From the NCBI RefSeq assembly GCF_029227915.1, contig NC_079886.1, positions 1,612,001-1,676,000 of the forward strand: a stretch of 64,000 nt of DNA, in the 5' to 3' direction. The translations under genes were made by a program, and so were the position numbers. The notes under the pieces were generated by a model, which was given only the letters and a program-made list of their open reading frames with translations, did not search any database and had not been told where the DNA came from. Shown here piece by piece: positions 51,641 through 63,847 of the stretch (positions are counted from its first letter, which is position 1; every line of letters begins with the position of its first letter). The DNA is from Hydractinia symbiolongicarpus (lineage: Eukaryota; Cnidaria; Hydrozoa; Anthoathecata; Hydractiniidae).

Positions 51641-53906
51641 AAACATATTTGAAAACTACAAGTCTCATGCGTTTTAGTGGTGAAAAAATAATTTAAAAAT
51701 TTATTCGGAAAATCAGTTTACTCCCTGGGTACTTTTTTTGTATACTTTTGACTATATGGGCCGAGTACGGGATTTACGGGAAATCGCGGATTTTCGCTTG
51801 CGGGCGATTAAACTTCTTTTATTCAGCGTCTCATCAAAAATGAAAATATTTTTGAAAACTACAAGTCTCATGCGTTTAAGTGGTGAAAAAATAATTTAAA
51901 AAATCGTTCGGGAAATGAGTTAACTCCCTGGGTACTTTCTTTATATACATTCGACTATACGGGCCGGGAACGGGATTTACGGGAAATTGCGGGTTTTCGT
52001 TTGCCGGCGATTAAACTTCTTTTATTTAGCGTCTCATCAAAAATGAAAACATTTTTAAATACTACAAGTCTCATGCGTTTTAGTGGTGAAAAAACAACTT
52101 AAAAAATCGTTCGGGAAATGAGTTTACTCCCTGGGTACTTTCTTTGTATATATTCGACTATAGGGGCCAAGCCCGAATTTACAGGAAATCGCGGGTTTTT
52201 GTTTGCCGGCGATTAAACTTCTATTATTCAGCGTCTCATCAAAAATGAAAATATTTTTGAAAACTACAAGTCTCATGCGTTTTAGTGGTGAAAAAATAAT
52301 TTAAAAATTTATTCGGGAAATCAGTTTACTCCCTGGGTACTTTTTTTGTATACTTTTGACTATACGGGCCGAGTACGGGATTTACGGGAAATCGCGGGTT
52401 TTCGTTTGCCGGCGATTAAACTTCTTTTATTCAGCGTCTCATCAAAAATGAAAACATATTTGAAAACTACAAGTCTTATGCGTTTAAGTGGTGAAAAAAT
52501 AATTTAAAAAATCGTTCGGGAAATGAGTTAACTCCCTGGGTACTTTCTTTATATACATTCGACTATACGGGCCGGGAACGGGATTTACGGGAAATTGCGG
52601 GTTTTCGTTTGCCGGCAATTAAACTTCTTTTATTCAGCGTCTCATCAAAAATGAAAATATTTTAGAAAATTACAAGTCTCATGCGTTTTAGTGGTGAAAA
52701 AATAATTTAAAAAATCATTCGGGAAATCAGTTTACTTCCTGGGTACTTTTTTTGTGTACTTTTGACTATACGGGCCGAGTACGGGATTTACGGGAAATTG
52801 CGGGTTTTCGTTTGCCGGCAATTAAACTTCTTTTATTCAGCGTCTCTTCAAAAATGAAAACATTTTTGAAAATTACAAGTCTCATGCGTTTTAGTGGTAA
52901 AAAAATAATTTAAAAAATCGTTCGGGAAATGAATTTACTCCCTGGGTACTTTCTTTGTATACTTTTGACTATACGGGCCGAGTACGGGATTTACGGGAAA
53001 TCGCGTATTTTCGTTTGCCGGCGATTAAACTTCTTTTATTCAGCGTCTCATCAAAAATGAAAATATTTTTGAAAACTACAAGTCTCATGCGTTTTAGTGG
53101 TGAAAAAATAATTTAAAAAATTGTTCGGGAAATGAGTTTATTCCTTGGGTACTTTCTTTGTATACTTTTGAATATACGGGCCGAGTACGGGATTTACGGG
53201 AAATCGCGGGTTTTGGCTTGCGGGCGATTAAACTTATTTTATTCAGAGTCTCATCAAAAATGAAAATATTTTTGAAAACTATAAGTCTCATGCGTTTAAG
53301 TGGTGAAAAAATAATTTAAAAAATCGTTCGGGAAATGAGTTAACTCCCTGGGTACTTTCTTTATATACATTCGACTATACGGCCGGGAACGGGATTTACG
53401 GGAAATTGCGGGTTTTCGTTTGCCGGCGATTAAACTTCTTTTATTCAGCGTCTCATCAAAAATGAAGATATTTTTGAAAACTACAAGTCTCATGCGTTTT
53501 AGTGGTGAAAAAATAATTTAAAAAATCGTTCGGGAAATGAGTTTATTCCCTGGGTACTTTCTTTGTATACTTTTGACTATACGGGCCGAGTACGGGATTT
53601 ACGGGAAATAGCGGGTTTTCGTTTGCCGGCGATTAAACTTCTTTTATTCAGCGTCTCATCAAAAATGAAAACATATTTGAAAACTACAAGTCTCATGCGT
53701 TTTAGTGGTGAAAAAATAATTTAAAAATTTATTCGGGAAATCAGTTTACTCCCTGGGTACTTTTTTTGTATACTTTTGACTATATGGGCCGAGTACGGGA
53801 TTTACGGGAAATCGCGGGTTTTCGCTTGCGGGCGATTAAACTTCTTTTATTCAGCGTCTCATCAAAAATGAAAATATTTTTGAAAACAACAAGTCTCATG
53901 CGTTTA

Positions 53907-55167
53907 AGTGGTGAAAAAATAATTTAAAAAATCGTTCGGGAAATGAGTTAACTCCCTGGGTACTTTCTTTATATACATTCGACTATACGGGCCGGGAACG
54001 GGATTTACGGGAAATTGCGGGTTTTCGTTTGCCGGCGATTAAACTTCTTTTATTTAGCGTCTCATCAAAAATGAAAACATTTTTAAATACTACAAGTCTC
54101 ATGCGTTTTAGTGGTGAAAAAATAACTTAAAAAATCGTTCTGAAAATGAGTTTACTCCCTGGGTACTTTCTTTGTATATATTCGACTATAGGGGCCAAGC
54201 CCGGGATTTACAGGAAATCGCGGGTTTTTGTTTGCCGGCGATTAAACTTCTATTATTCAGCGTCTCATCAAAAATGAAAACATTTTTGAAAACTACCAGT
54301 CTCATGCGTTTTAATGGTGAAAAAATAATTTAAAAAATCGTTCGGGAATTGAATTTACTCCCTGGGTACTTTCTTTGTATACTTTTGACTATACGGGCCG
54401 AGTCCAGGATTTACGGGAAATCGCGGGTTTTCGTTTGCCGGCGATTAAACTTCTTTTATTTAGCGTCTCATCAAAAATGAAAACATTTTTGAAAATTACA
54501 AGTCTCATGCGTTTTAGTGGTGAAAAAATAATTTAAAAAATCGTTCGGGAAATGAGTTAACTCCCTGGGTACTTTCTTTATATACATTCGACTATACGGG
54601 CCGGGAACGGGATTTACGGGAAATTGCGGGTTTTCGTTTGCCGGCGATTAAACTTCTTTTATTTAGCGTCTCATCAAAAATGAAAACATTTTTAAATACT
54701 ACAAGTCTCATGCGTTTTAGTGGTGAAAAAATAACTTAAAAAATCGTTCTGAAAATGAGTTTACTCCCTGGGTACTTTCTTTGTATATATTCGACTATAG
54801 GGGCCAAGCCCGGGATTTACAGGAAATCGCGGGTTTTTGTTTGCCGGCGATTAAACTTCTATTATTCAGCGTCTCATCAAAAATGAAAACATTTTTGAAA
54901 AATACCAGTCTCATGCGTTTTAGTGGTGAAAAAATAATTTAAAAAATCGTTCGGGAATTGAATTTACTCCCTGGGTACTTTCTTTGTATACTTTTGACTA
55001 CACGGGCCGAGTCCAGGATTTACGGGAAATCGCGGGTTTTCGTTTGCCGGCGATTAAACTTCTTTTATTTAGCGTCTCATCAAAAATGAAAACATTTTTG
55101 AAAACTACAAGTCTCATGCGTTTTAGTGGTGAAAAAATAATTTAAAAAATCGTTCGGGAAATGAGTT
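53907..55167. repeat. Three-monomer tandem duplication, 609 bp: 53907-54558 and 54516-55167
   Basis: This 652-bp match is longer than its 609 offset. It is marked by CGTTCTGAAAATGAG (near 54136 and 54745), CTACCAGTCTC/ATACCAGTCTC and GAGTCCAGGATT. A few single-base differences are present (TTTAATGG against TTTAGTGG, GACTATAC against GACTACAC). Confidence 0.82.
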
Positions 55168-56121
55168 TATTCCCTGGGTACTTTCTTTGTATACTTTTGA
55201 CTATACGGGCCGAGTACGGGATTCACGGGAAATCGCGGGTTTTCGCTTGCGGGCGATTAAACTTCTTTTATTCAGCGTCTCATCAAAAATGAAAATATTT
55301 TTAAAAACTATAAGTCTCATGCGTTTAAGTGGTGAAAAAATAATTTAAAAAATCGTTCGGGAAATGAGTTAACTCCCTGGGTACTTTCTTTATATACATT
55401 CGACTATACGGCCGGGAACGGGATTTACGGGAAATTGCGGGTTTTCGTTTGCCGGCGATTAAACTTCTTTTATTCAGCGTCTCATCAAAAATGAAAATAT
55501 TTTTGAAAACTACAAGTCTCATGCGTTTCAGTGGTGAAAAAATAATTTAAAAAATCGTTCGGGAAATGAGTTTTTTCCCTGGGTACTTTCTTTGTATACT
55601 TTTGACTATACGGGCCGAGTACGGGATTTACGGGAAATCGCGGGTTTTCGTTTGCCGGCGAATAAACTTCTTTTATTCAGCGTCTCATCAAAAATGAAAA
55701 CATATTTGAAAACTACAAGTCTCATGCGTTTTAGTGGTGAAAAAATAATTTAAAAATTTATTCGGAAAATCAGTTTACTCCCTGGGTACTTTTTTTGTAT
55801 ACTTTTGACTATATGGGCCGAGTACGGGATTTACGGGAAATCGCGGGTTTTCGCTTGCGGGCGATTAAACTTCTTTTATTCAGCGTCTCATCAAAAATGA
55901 AAATATTTTTGAAAACTACAAGTCTCATGCGTTTAAGTGGTGAAAAAATAATTTAAAAAATCGTTCGGGAAATGAGTTAACTCCCTGGGTACTTTCTTTA
56001 TATACATTCGACTATAAGGGCCGGGAACGGGATTTACGGGAAATTGCGGGTTTTCGTTTGCCGGCGATTAAACTTCTTTTATTTAGCGTCTCATCAAAAA
56101 TGAAAACATTTTTAAATACTA

Positions 56122-57523
56122 CAAGTCTCATGCGTTTTAGTGGTGAAAAAATAATTTAAAAATTTATTCGGGAAATCAGTTTACTCCCTGGGTACTTTTT
56201 TTGTATACTTTTGACTATATGGGCCGAGTACGGGATTTACGGGAAATCGCGGGTTTTCGTTTGCGGGCTATTAAACTTCTTTAATTTAGCGTTTCATCAA
56301 AAATGAAAACATTTTTGAAAACTACAAGTCTCATGCGTTTTAGTGGTGAAAAAATAATTTAAAAAATCGTTCGGGAATTGAATTTACTCCGTGGTTACTT
56401 TCTTTGTAAACTTTTGACTATACGGGCCGAGTCTGGGATTTACGGGAAATCGCGGGTTTTCGTTTGCCGGCGATTAAACTTCTTTTATTCAGCGTCTCAT
56501 CAAAAATGAAAACATTTTTAAATACTACAAGTCTCATGCGTTTTAGTGGTGAAAAAATAACTTAAAAAATCGTTCTGGAAATGAGTTTACTCCCTGGGTA
56601 CTTTCTTTGTATATATTCGACTATAGGGGCCAAGCCCGGGATTTACAGGAAATCGCGGGTTTTTGTTTGCCGGCGATTAAACTTCTATTATTCAGCGTCT
56701 CATCAAAAATGAAAACATTTTTGAAAACTACCAGTCTCATGCGTTTTAGTGGTGAAAAAATAATTTAAAAAATCGTTCGGGAATTGAATTTACTCCCTGG
56801 GTACTTTCTTTGTATACTTTTGACTATACGGGCCGAGTCCGGGATTTACGGGAAATCGCGGGTTTTCGTTTGCCGGCGATTAAACTTCTTTTATTTAGCG
56901 TCTTATCAAAAATGAAAACATTTTTGAAAACTACAAGTCTCATGCGTTTTAGTGGTGAAAAAATAATTTAAAAAATCGTTCGGGAAATGAGTTTATTCCC
57001 TGGGTACTTTCTTTGTATACTTTTGACTATACGGGCCGAGTACGGGATTCACGGGAAATCGCGGGTTTTCGCTTGCGGGCGATAAAACTTCTTTTATTTA
57101 GCGTCTCATCAAAAATGAAAATATTTTTGAAAACTATAAGTCTCATGCGTTTAAGTGGTGAAAAAATAATTTAAAAAATCGTTCGGGAAATGAGTTAACT
57201 CCCTGGGTACTTTCTTTATATACATTCGACTATACGGCCGGGAACGGGATTTACGGGAAATTGCGGGTTTTCGTTTGCCGGCGATTAAACTTCTTTTATT
57301 CAGCGTCTCATTAAAAATGAAAATATTTTTGAAAACTACAAGTCTCATGCGTTTTAGTGGTGAAAAAATAATTTAAAAAATCGTTCGGTAAATGAGTTTA
57401 TTCCCTGGGTACTTTCTTTGTATACTTTTGCCTATACGGGCCGAGTACGGGATTTACGGGAAATCGCGGGTTTTCGTTTGCCGGCGATTAAACTTCTTTT
57501 ATTCAGCGTCTCATCAAAAATGA
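56122..57523. repeat. Distant paralogous segment, copy 2 (partner at 50240-51640)
   Basis: This is the second copy of the 29-monomer-offset pair. It sits between 9-monomer steps (units with TTTATATACATTCG plus CGGCCGGGAACGG at 55327, 57153 and 58979), so it is embedded in a younger local periodicity. Confidence 0.65.
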
Positions 57524-58749
57524 AAATATTTTTGAAAACTACAAGTCTCATGCGTTTAAGTGGTGAAAAAATAATTTAAAAAATCGTTCGGGAAATGAGT
57601 TAGCTCCCTGGGTACTTTCTTTATATACATTCGACTATACGGGCCGGGAACGGGATTTACGGGAAATTGCGGGTTTTCGTTTGCCGGCGATTAAACTTCT
57701 TTTATTTAGCGTCTCATCAAAAATGAAAACATTTTTAAATACTACAAGTCTCATGCGTTTTAGTGGTGAAAAAACAACTTAAAAAATCGTTCGGGAAATG
57801 AGTTTACTCCCTGGGTACTTTTTTTGTATATATTCGACTATAGGGGCCAAGCCCGGAATTTACAGGAAATCGCGGGTTTTTGTTTGCCGGCGATTAAACT
57901 TCTATTATTCAGCGTCTCATCAAAAATGAAAATATTTTTGAAAACTACAAGTCTCATGCGTTTTAGTGGTGAAAAAATAATTTAAAAATTTATTCGGGAA
58001 ATCAGTTTACTCCCTGGGTACTTTTTTTGTATACTTTTGACTATACGGGCCGAGTACGGGATTTACGGGAAATCGCGGGTTTTCGTTTGCCGGCGATTAA
58101 ACTTCTTTTATTCAGCGTCTCATCAAAAATGAAAATATCTTTGAAAACTACAAGTCTCATGCGTTTAAGTGGTGAAAAAATAATTTAAAAAATCGTTCGG
58201 GAAATGAGTTAACTCCCTGGGTACTTTCTTTATATACATTCGACTATACGGGCCGGGAACAGGATTTACGGGAAATTGCGGGTTTTCGTTTGCCGGCGAT
58301 TAAACTTCTTTTATTTAGCGTCTCATCAAAAATGAAAACATTTTTAAATACTACAAGTCTCATGCGTTTTAGTGGTGAAAAAACAACTTAAAAAATCGTT
58401 CGGGAAATGAGTTTACTCCCTGGGTACTTTTTTTGTGTACTTTTGACTATACGGGCCGAGTCCGGGATTTACGGGAAATCGCGGGTTTTCGTTTGCCGGC
58501 GATTAAACTTCTTTTATTTAGCGTCTTATCAAAAATGAAAACATTTTTGAAAACTACAAGTCTCATGCGTTTTAGTGGTGAAAAAATAATTTAAAAAATC
58601 GTTCGGGAATTGAATTTACTCCATGGGTACTTTCTTTGTATACTTTTGACTATACGGGCCGAGTCCGGGATTTACGGGAAATCGCGGGTTTTCGTTTGCC
58701 GGCGATTAAACTTCTTTTATTTAGCGTCTTATCAAAAATGAAAACATTT

Positions 58750-59686
58750 TTGAAAACTACAAGTCTCATGCGTTTTAGTGGTGAAAAAATAATTTAAAAA
58801 ATCGTTCGGGAAATGAGTTTATTCCCTGGGTACTTTCTTTGTATACTTTTGACTATACGGGCCGAGTACGGGATTCACGGGAAATCGCGGGTTTTCGCTT
58901 GCGGGCGATAAAACTTCTTTTATTTAGCGTCTCATCAAAAATGAAAATATTTTTGAAAACTATAAGTCTCATGCGTTTAAGTGGTGAAAAAATAATTTAA
59001 AAAATCGTTCGGGAAATGAGTTAACTCCCTGGGTACTTTCTTTATATACATTCGACTATACGGCCGGGAACGGGATTTACGGGAAATTGCGGGTTTTCGT
59101 TTGCCGGCGATTAAACTTCTTTTATTCAGCGTCTCATCAAAAATGAAAATATTTTTGAAAACTACAAGTCTCATGCGTTTTAGTGGTGAAAAAATAATTT
59201 AAAAAATCGTTCGGGAAATGAGTTTATTCCCTGGGTACTTTCTTTGTATACTTTTGACTATACGGGCCGAGTACGGGATTCACGGGAAATCGCGGGTTTT
59301 CGCTTGCGGGCGATAAAACTTCTTTTATTTAGCGTCTCATCAAAAATGAAAATATTTTTGAAAACTATAAGTCTCATGCGTTTAAGTGGTGAAAAAATAA
59401 TTTAAAAAATCGTTCGGGAAATGAGTTAACTCCCTGGGTACTTTCTTTATATACATTCGACTATACGGCCGGGAACGGGATTTACGGGAAATTGCGGGTT
59501 TTCGTTTGCCGGCGATTAAACTTCTTTTATTCAGCGTCTCATCAAAAATGAAAATATTTTTGAAAACTACAAGTCTCATGCGTTTTAGTGGTGAAAAAAT
59601 AATTTAAAAAATCGTTCGGGAAATGAGTTTATTCCCTGGGTACTTTCTTTGTATACTTTTGACTATACGGGCCGAGTACGGGATTT
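58750..59686. repeat. Two-monomer tandem duplication, 405 bp
   Basis: About 58750-59281 recurs at 59155-59686. Markers are GATTCACGGG, GCGATAAAACTTC and CGGCCGGGAACGG. The copies part where the second has GATTTACGGG. This dimer alternates a GCTTGCGGGCG unit with a TTTATATACATTCG unit. Confidence 0.8.
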
Positions 59687-59701
59687 ACGGGAAATCGCGG
59701 G
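59669..59701 (+). other. Four-box CGGG cluster / relaxed G-quadruplex candidate (one example per canonical monomer)
   Basis: In the canonical monomer four GGG tracts lie at unit positions 83, 94, 103 and 113, with intervening segments of 8, 6 and 7 bases. Each GGG is preceded by C, and the first three boxes are TACGGG, so the boxes sit 11, 9 and 10 bp apart, about one helical turn. The 8-base first loop misses the usual strict limit of 7, so this is only a relaxed G-quadruplex match. It could equally be a cluster of binding sites on one helical face. Variants lose boxes: TACTGGCC removes the first, and CAGGAAATC removes the third. The motif is visible in the sequence. Folding or protein binding is inference. 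Confidence 0.6.
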
Positions 59702-59720
59702 TTTTCGTTTGCCGGCGATT
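59693..59720. other. Short dyad AATCGC...GCGATT in each canonical monomer
   Basis: The arms AATCGC and GCGATT are perfect 6-bp complements around a 16-bp centre (GGGTTTTCGTTTGCCG). Two further GC pairs are possible after one G-G mismatch. The right arm overlaps the palindrome GCCGGC. Variant monomers alter either arm (ATTGC on the left, GCAATT on the right, GCCGTCG, GCGGGC). All combinations of the two arm states occur, so pairing is not clearly under selection. Dyads have been proposed to matter for centromeric DNA structure. Here it is only a sequence pattern. Confidence 0.5.
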
Positions 59721-59743
59721 AAACTTCTTTTATTCAGCGTCTC

Positions 59744-59816
59744 ATCAAAAATGAAAACATATTTGAAAACTACAAGTCTCATGCGTTTTAGTGGTGAAAA
59801 AATAAATTAAAAATTT
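59744..59816. other. A/T-tract cluster spanning the monomer junction (example)
   Basis: This stretch runs from CATCAAAAATGAAAAC through TTTGAAAAC to GTGAAAAAATAA of the next unit. A- and T-tracts of 4-6 bases recur at roughly 12-13-bp intervals, a pattern associated with intrinsic curvature and nucleosome exclusion. The same cluster recurs in nearly every unit and alternates with the CpG-rich block about 100 bp away. Tract composition is directly visible. Curvature is inference, since the spacing is not exactly helical. Confidence 0.5.
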
Positions 59817-59992
59817 ATTCGGAAAATCAGTTTACTCCCTGGGTACTTTTTTTGTATACTTTTGACTATATGGGCCGAGTACGGGATTTACGGGAAATCG
59901 CGGGTTTTCGCTTGCGGGCGATTAAACTTCTTTTATTCAGCGTCTCATCAAAAATGAAAATATTTTTGAAAACTACAAGTCTCATGCGTTTA

Positions 59993-62900
59993 AGTGGTGA
60001 AAAAATAATTTAAAAAATCGTTCGGGAAATGAGTTAACTCCCTGGGTACTTTCTTGATATACATTCGACTATACGGGCCGGGAACGGGATTTACGGGAAA
60101 TTGCGGGTTTTCGTTTGCCGGCGATTAAACTTCTTTTATTTAGCGTCTCATCAAAAATGAAAACATTTTTAAATACTACAAGTCTCATGCGTTTTAGTGG
60201 TGAAAAAACAACTTAAAAAATCGTTCGGGAAATGAGTTTACTCCCTGGGTACTTTTTTTGTATATATTCGACTATAGGGGCCAAGCCCGGAATTTACAGG
60301 AAATCGCGGGTTTTTGTTTGCCGGCGATTAAACTTCTATTATTCAGCGTCTCATCAAAAATGAAAATATTTTTGAAAACTACAAGTCTCATGCGTTTTAG
60401 TGGTGAAAAAATAATTAAAAATTTATTCGGGAAATCAGTTTACTCCCTGGGTACTTTTTTTGTATACTTTTGACTATACGGGCCGAGTACGGGATTTACG
60501 GGAAATCGCGGGTTTTCGTTTGCCGGCGATTAAACTTCTTTTATTCAGCGTCTCATCAAAAATGAAAACATATTTGAAAACTACAAGTCTCATGCGTTTT
60601 AGTGGTGAAAAAATAATTTAAAAATTTATTCGGAAAATCAGTTTACTCCCTGGGTACTTTTTTTGTATACATTTGACTATATGGGCCGAGTACGGGATTT
60701 ACGGGAAATCGCGGGTTTTCGCTTGCGGGCGATTAAACTTCTTTTATTCAGCGTCTCATCAAAAATGAAAATATCTTTGAAAACTACAAGTCTCATGCGT
60801 TTAAGTGGTGAAAAAATAATTTAAAAAATCGTTCGGGAAATGAGTTAACTCCCTGGGTACTTTCTTTATATACATTCGACTATACGGGCCGGGAACGGGA
60901 TTTACGGGAAATTGCGGGTTTTCGTTTGCCGGCGATTAAACTTCTTTTATTTAGCGTCTCATCAAAAATGAAAACATTTTTAAATACTACAAGTCTCATG
61001 CGTTTTAGTGGTGAAAAAACAACTTAAAAAATCGTTCGGGAAATGAGTTTACTCCCTGGGTACTTTTTTTGTGTACTTTTGACTATACGGGCCGAGTCCG
61101 GGATTTACGGGAAATCGCGGGTTTTCGTTTGCCGGCGATTAAACTTCTTTTATTCAGTGTCTCATCAAAAATGAAAATATTTTAGAAAATTACAAGTCTC
61201 ATGCGTTTTAGTGGTGAAAAAATAATTTAAAAAATCATTCGGGAAATCAGTTTACTTCCTGGGTACTTTTTTTGTGTACTTTTGACTATACGGGCCGAGT
61301 ACGGGATTTACGGGAAATTGCGGGTTTTCGTTTGCCGGCAATTAAACTTCTTTTATTCAGCGTCTCATCAAAAATGAAAACATTTTTACAAACTACAAGT
61401 CTCATGCGTTTTAGTGGTGAAAAAATAATTTAAAAAATCGTTCGGGAAATCAGTTTATTCCCTGGGCACCTTCTTTGTATACTTTTGACTATACGGGCCG
61501 AGTACGGGAGTTACGGGAAATCGCGGGTTTTCGTTTGCCGGCGATTAAACTTCTTTTATTCAGCGTCTCATCAAAAATGAAAACATATTTGAAAACTACA
61601 AGTCTCATGCGTTTTAGTGGTGAAAAAATAATTTAAAAAATCGTTCGGGAAATGAGTTAACTCCCTGGGTACTTTCTTGATATACATTCGACTATACGGG
61701 CCGGGAACGGGATTTACGGGAAATTGCGGGTTTTCGTTTGCCGGCGATTAAACTTCTTTTATTTAGCGTCTCATCAAAAATGAAAACATTTTTAAATACT
61801 ACAAGTCTCATGCGTTTTAGTGGTGAAAAAACAACTTAAAAAATCGTTCGGGAAATGAGTTTACTCCCTGGGTACTTTTTTTGTATATATTCGACTATAG
61901 GGGCCAAGCCCGGAATTTACAGGAAATCGCGGGTTTTTGTTTGCCGGCGATTAAACTTCTATTATTCAGCGTCTCATCAAAAATGAAAATATTTTTGAAA
62001 ACTACAAGTCTCATGCGTTTTAGTGGTGAAAAAATAATTAAAAATTTATTCGGGAAATCAGTTTACTCCCTGGGTACTTTTTTTGTATACTTTTGACTAT
62101 ACGGGCCGAGTACGGGATTTACGGGAAATCGCGGGTTTTCGTTTGCCGGCGATTAAACTTCTTTTATTCAGCGTCTCATCAAAAATGAAAACATATTTGA
62201 AAACTACAAGTCTCATGCGTTTTAGTGGTGAAAAAATAATTTAAAAATTTATTCGGAAAATCAGTTTACTCCCTGGGTACTTTTTTTGTATACATTTGAC
62301 TATATGGGCCGAGTACGGGATTTACGGGAAATCGCGGGTTTTCGCTTGCGGGCGATTAAACTTCTTTTATTCAGCGTCTCATCAAAAATGAAAATATCTT
62401 TGAAAACTACAAGTCTCATGCGTTTAAGTGGTGAAAAAATAATTTAAAAAATCGTTCGGGAAATGAGTTAACTCCCTGGGTACTTTCTTTATATACATTC
62501 GACTATACGGGCCGGGAACGGGATTTACGGGAAATTGCGGGTTTTCGTTTGCCGGCGATTAAACTTCTTTTATTTAGCGTCTCATCAAAAATGAAAACAT
62601 TTTTAAATACTACAAGTCTCATGCGTTTTAGTGGTGAAAAAACAACTTAAAAAATCGTTCGGGAAATGAGTTTACTCCCTGGGTACTTTTTTTGTGTACT
62701 TTTGACTATACGGGCCGAGTCCGGGATTTACGGGAAATCGCGGGTTTTCGTTTGCCGGCGATTAAACTTCTTTTATTCAGTGTCTCATCAAAAATGAAAA
62801 TATTTTAGAAAATTACAAGTCTCATGCGTTTTAGTGGTGAAAAAATAATTTAAAAAATCATTCGGGAAATCAGTTTACTTCCTGGGTACTTTTTTTGTGT

Positions 62901-63262
62901 ACTTTTGACTATACGGGCCGAGTACGGGATTTACGGGAAATTGCGGGTTTTCGTTTGCCGGCAATTAAACTTCTTTTATTCAGCGTCTCATCAAAAATGA
63001 AAACATTTTTACAAACTACAAGTCTCATGCGTTTTAGTGGTGAAAAAATAATTTAAAAAATCGTTCGGGAAATCAGTTTATTCCCTGGGCACCTTCTTTG
63101 TATACTTTTGACTATACGGGCCGAGTACGGGAGTTACGGGAAATCGCGGGTTTTCGTTTGCCGGCGATTAAACTTCTTTTATTCAGCGTCTCATCAAAAA
63201 TGAAAACATATTTGAAAACTACAAGTGTCATGCGTTTTAGTGGTGAAAAAATAATTTAAAAA
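59993..63262. repeat. Eight-monomer tandem duplication, 1,623 bp: 59993-61639 and 61616-63262
   Basis: The match (about 1.65 kb) is longer than its offset, diagnostic of a simple tandem duplication. I found only one substitution (AAGTCTCATG at about 61602 against AAGTGTCATG at 63225), so it may be the youngest large event in the window. Private markers present twice are CTTGATATACATTCG, AATAATTAAAAATTTATTC, TATACATTTGAC, TTTTTACAAACTAC and GGGCACCTTC. Confidence 0.92.
60886..60918 (+). other. Five-tract G-quadruplex motif (example of GGGCCGGGAACGGG form)
   Basis: Five GGG tracts are separated by 2, 3, 6 and 7 bases. This form keeps the first GGG that the shorter CGGCC form lacks. It is seen in units from about 42.0 kb onward, for example 42020, 43440, 45880, 49325, 49935, 53990 and 60070. 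Confidence 0.75.
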
Positions 63263-63847
63263 TTTATTCGGAAAATCAGTTTACTCCCTGGGTTCTTTTT
63301 TTGTATACTTTTGACTATATGGGCCGAGTACGGGATTTACGGGAAATCGAGGGTTTTCGCTTGCGGGCGATTAAACTTCTTTTATTCAGCGTCTCATGAA
63401 AAATGAAAATATTTTTGAAAACTACAAGTCTCATGCGTTTAAGTGGTGAAAAAATAATTTAAAAAATCGTTCGGGAAATGAGTTAACTCCCTGGGTACTT
63501 TCTTTATATACATTCGACTATATGGGCCGGGAACGTGATTTACGGGAAATTGCGGGTTTTTGTTTGGCGGCGATTAAACTTCTTTTATTTAGCGTCTCAT
63601 CAAAAATGAAAACATTTTTAAATACTACAAGTCTCATGCGTTTTAGTGGTGAAAAAACAACTTAAAAAATCGTTCGGGAAATGAGTTTACTCCCTGGGTA
63701 CTTTCTTTGTATATATTCGACTATAGGGGCCAAGCCCGGAATTTACAGGAAATCGCGGGTTTTTGTTTGCCGGCGATTAAACTTCTATTATTCAGCGTCT
63801 CATCAAAAATGAAAACATTTTTGAAAACTACAAGTCTCATGCGTTTT

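Larger units (their letters stand above)
59587..59789 (+). repeat. Representative 203-bp satellite monomer
   Basis: This unit is exactly 203 bp and close to the consensus I inferred by eye, differing at about two positions (TTTATTCCC for TTTACTCCC, and ACATATTTG for ACATTTTTG). Reading from AGTGGT as position 1: 7-27 is two A-tracts around TAATTT; 27-60 holds ATCGTTCGGG, CTCCCTGGG and TACTTTCTTT; 65-70 is GTATAC; 81-131 is the CpG-rich block; 131-160 holds GATTAAACTT and CAGCGTCTCATC; 161-184 is a second A/T-tract cluster; 190-203 is GTCTCATGCGTTTT. The consensus has about 13 CpGs where about 7 are expected from its base composition (hand count). No promoter, RNA gene or coding frame is conserved across units. 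Confidence 0.93.

Noticed and set aside
59593-59613. Polyadenylation signal in AAAAAATAATTTAAAA
   Set aside because: AATAAT differs from AATAAA, lies in an A/T-tract present in every unit, and no transcript unit is apparent.
59640-59670. Bacterial-type promoter (TTGACT near TATAC)
   Set aside because: TTGACTATAC recurs as part of the satellite without -35/-10 spacing and without any downstream gene.
59693-59720. Compensatory covariation between dyad arms (ATTGC with GCAATT)
   Set aside because: Matched T/A combinations do occur (for example 23805-23835 and 31120-31150), but unmatched C/A and T/G combinations are just as common, so no selected pairing can be claimed.
1296-62096. Many 60-73-codon frames on both strands with similar peptides
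   Set aside because: They are the same satellite read in frames that stop once per unit. The resemblance comes from tandem repetition, not from a gene family.
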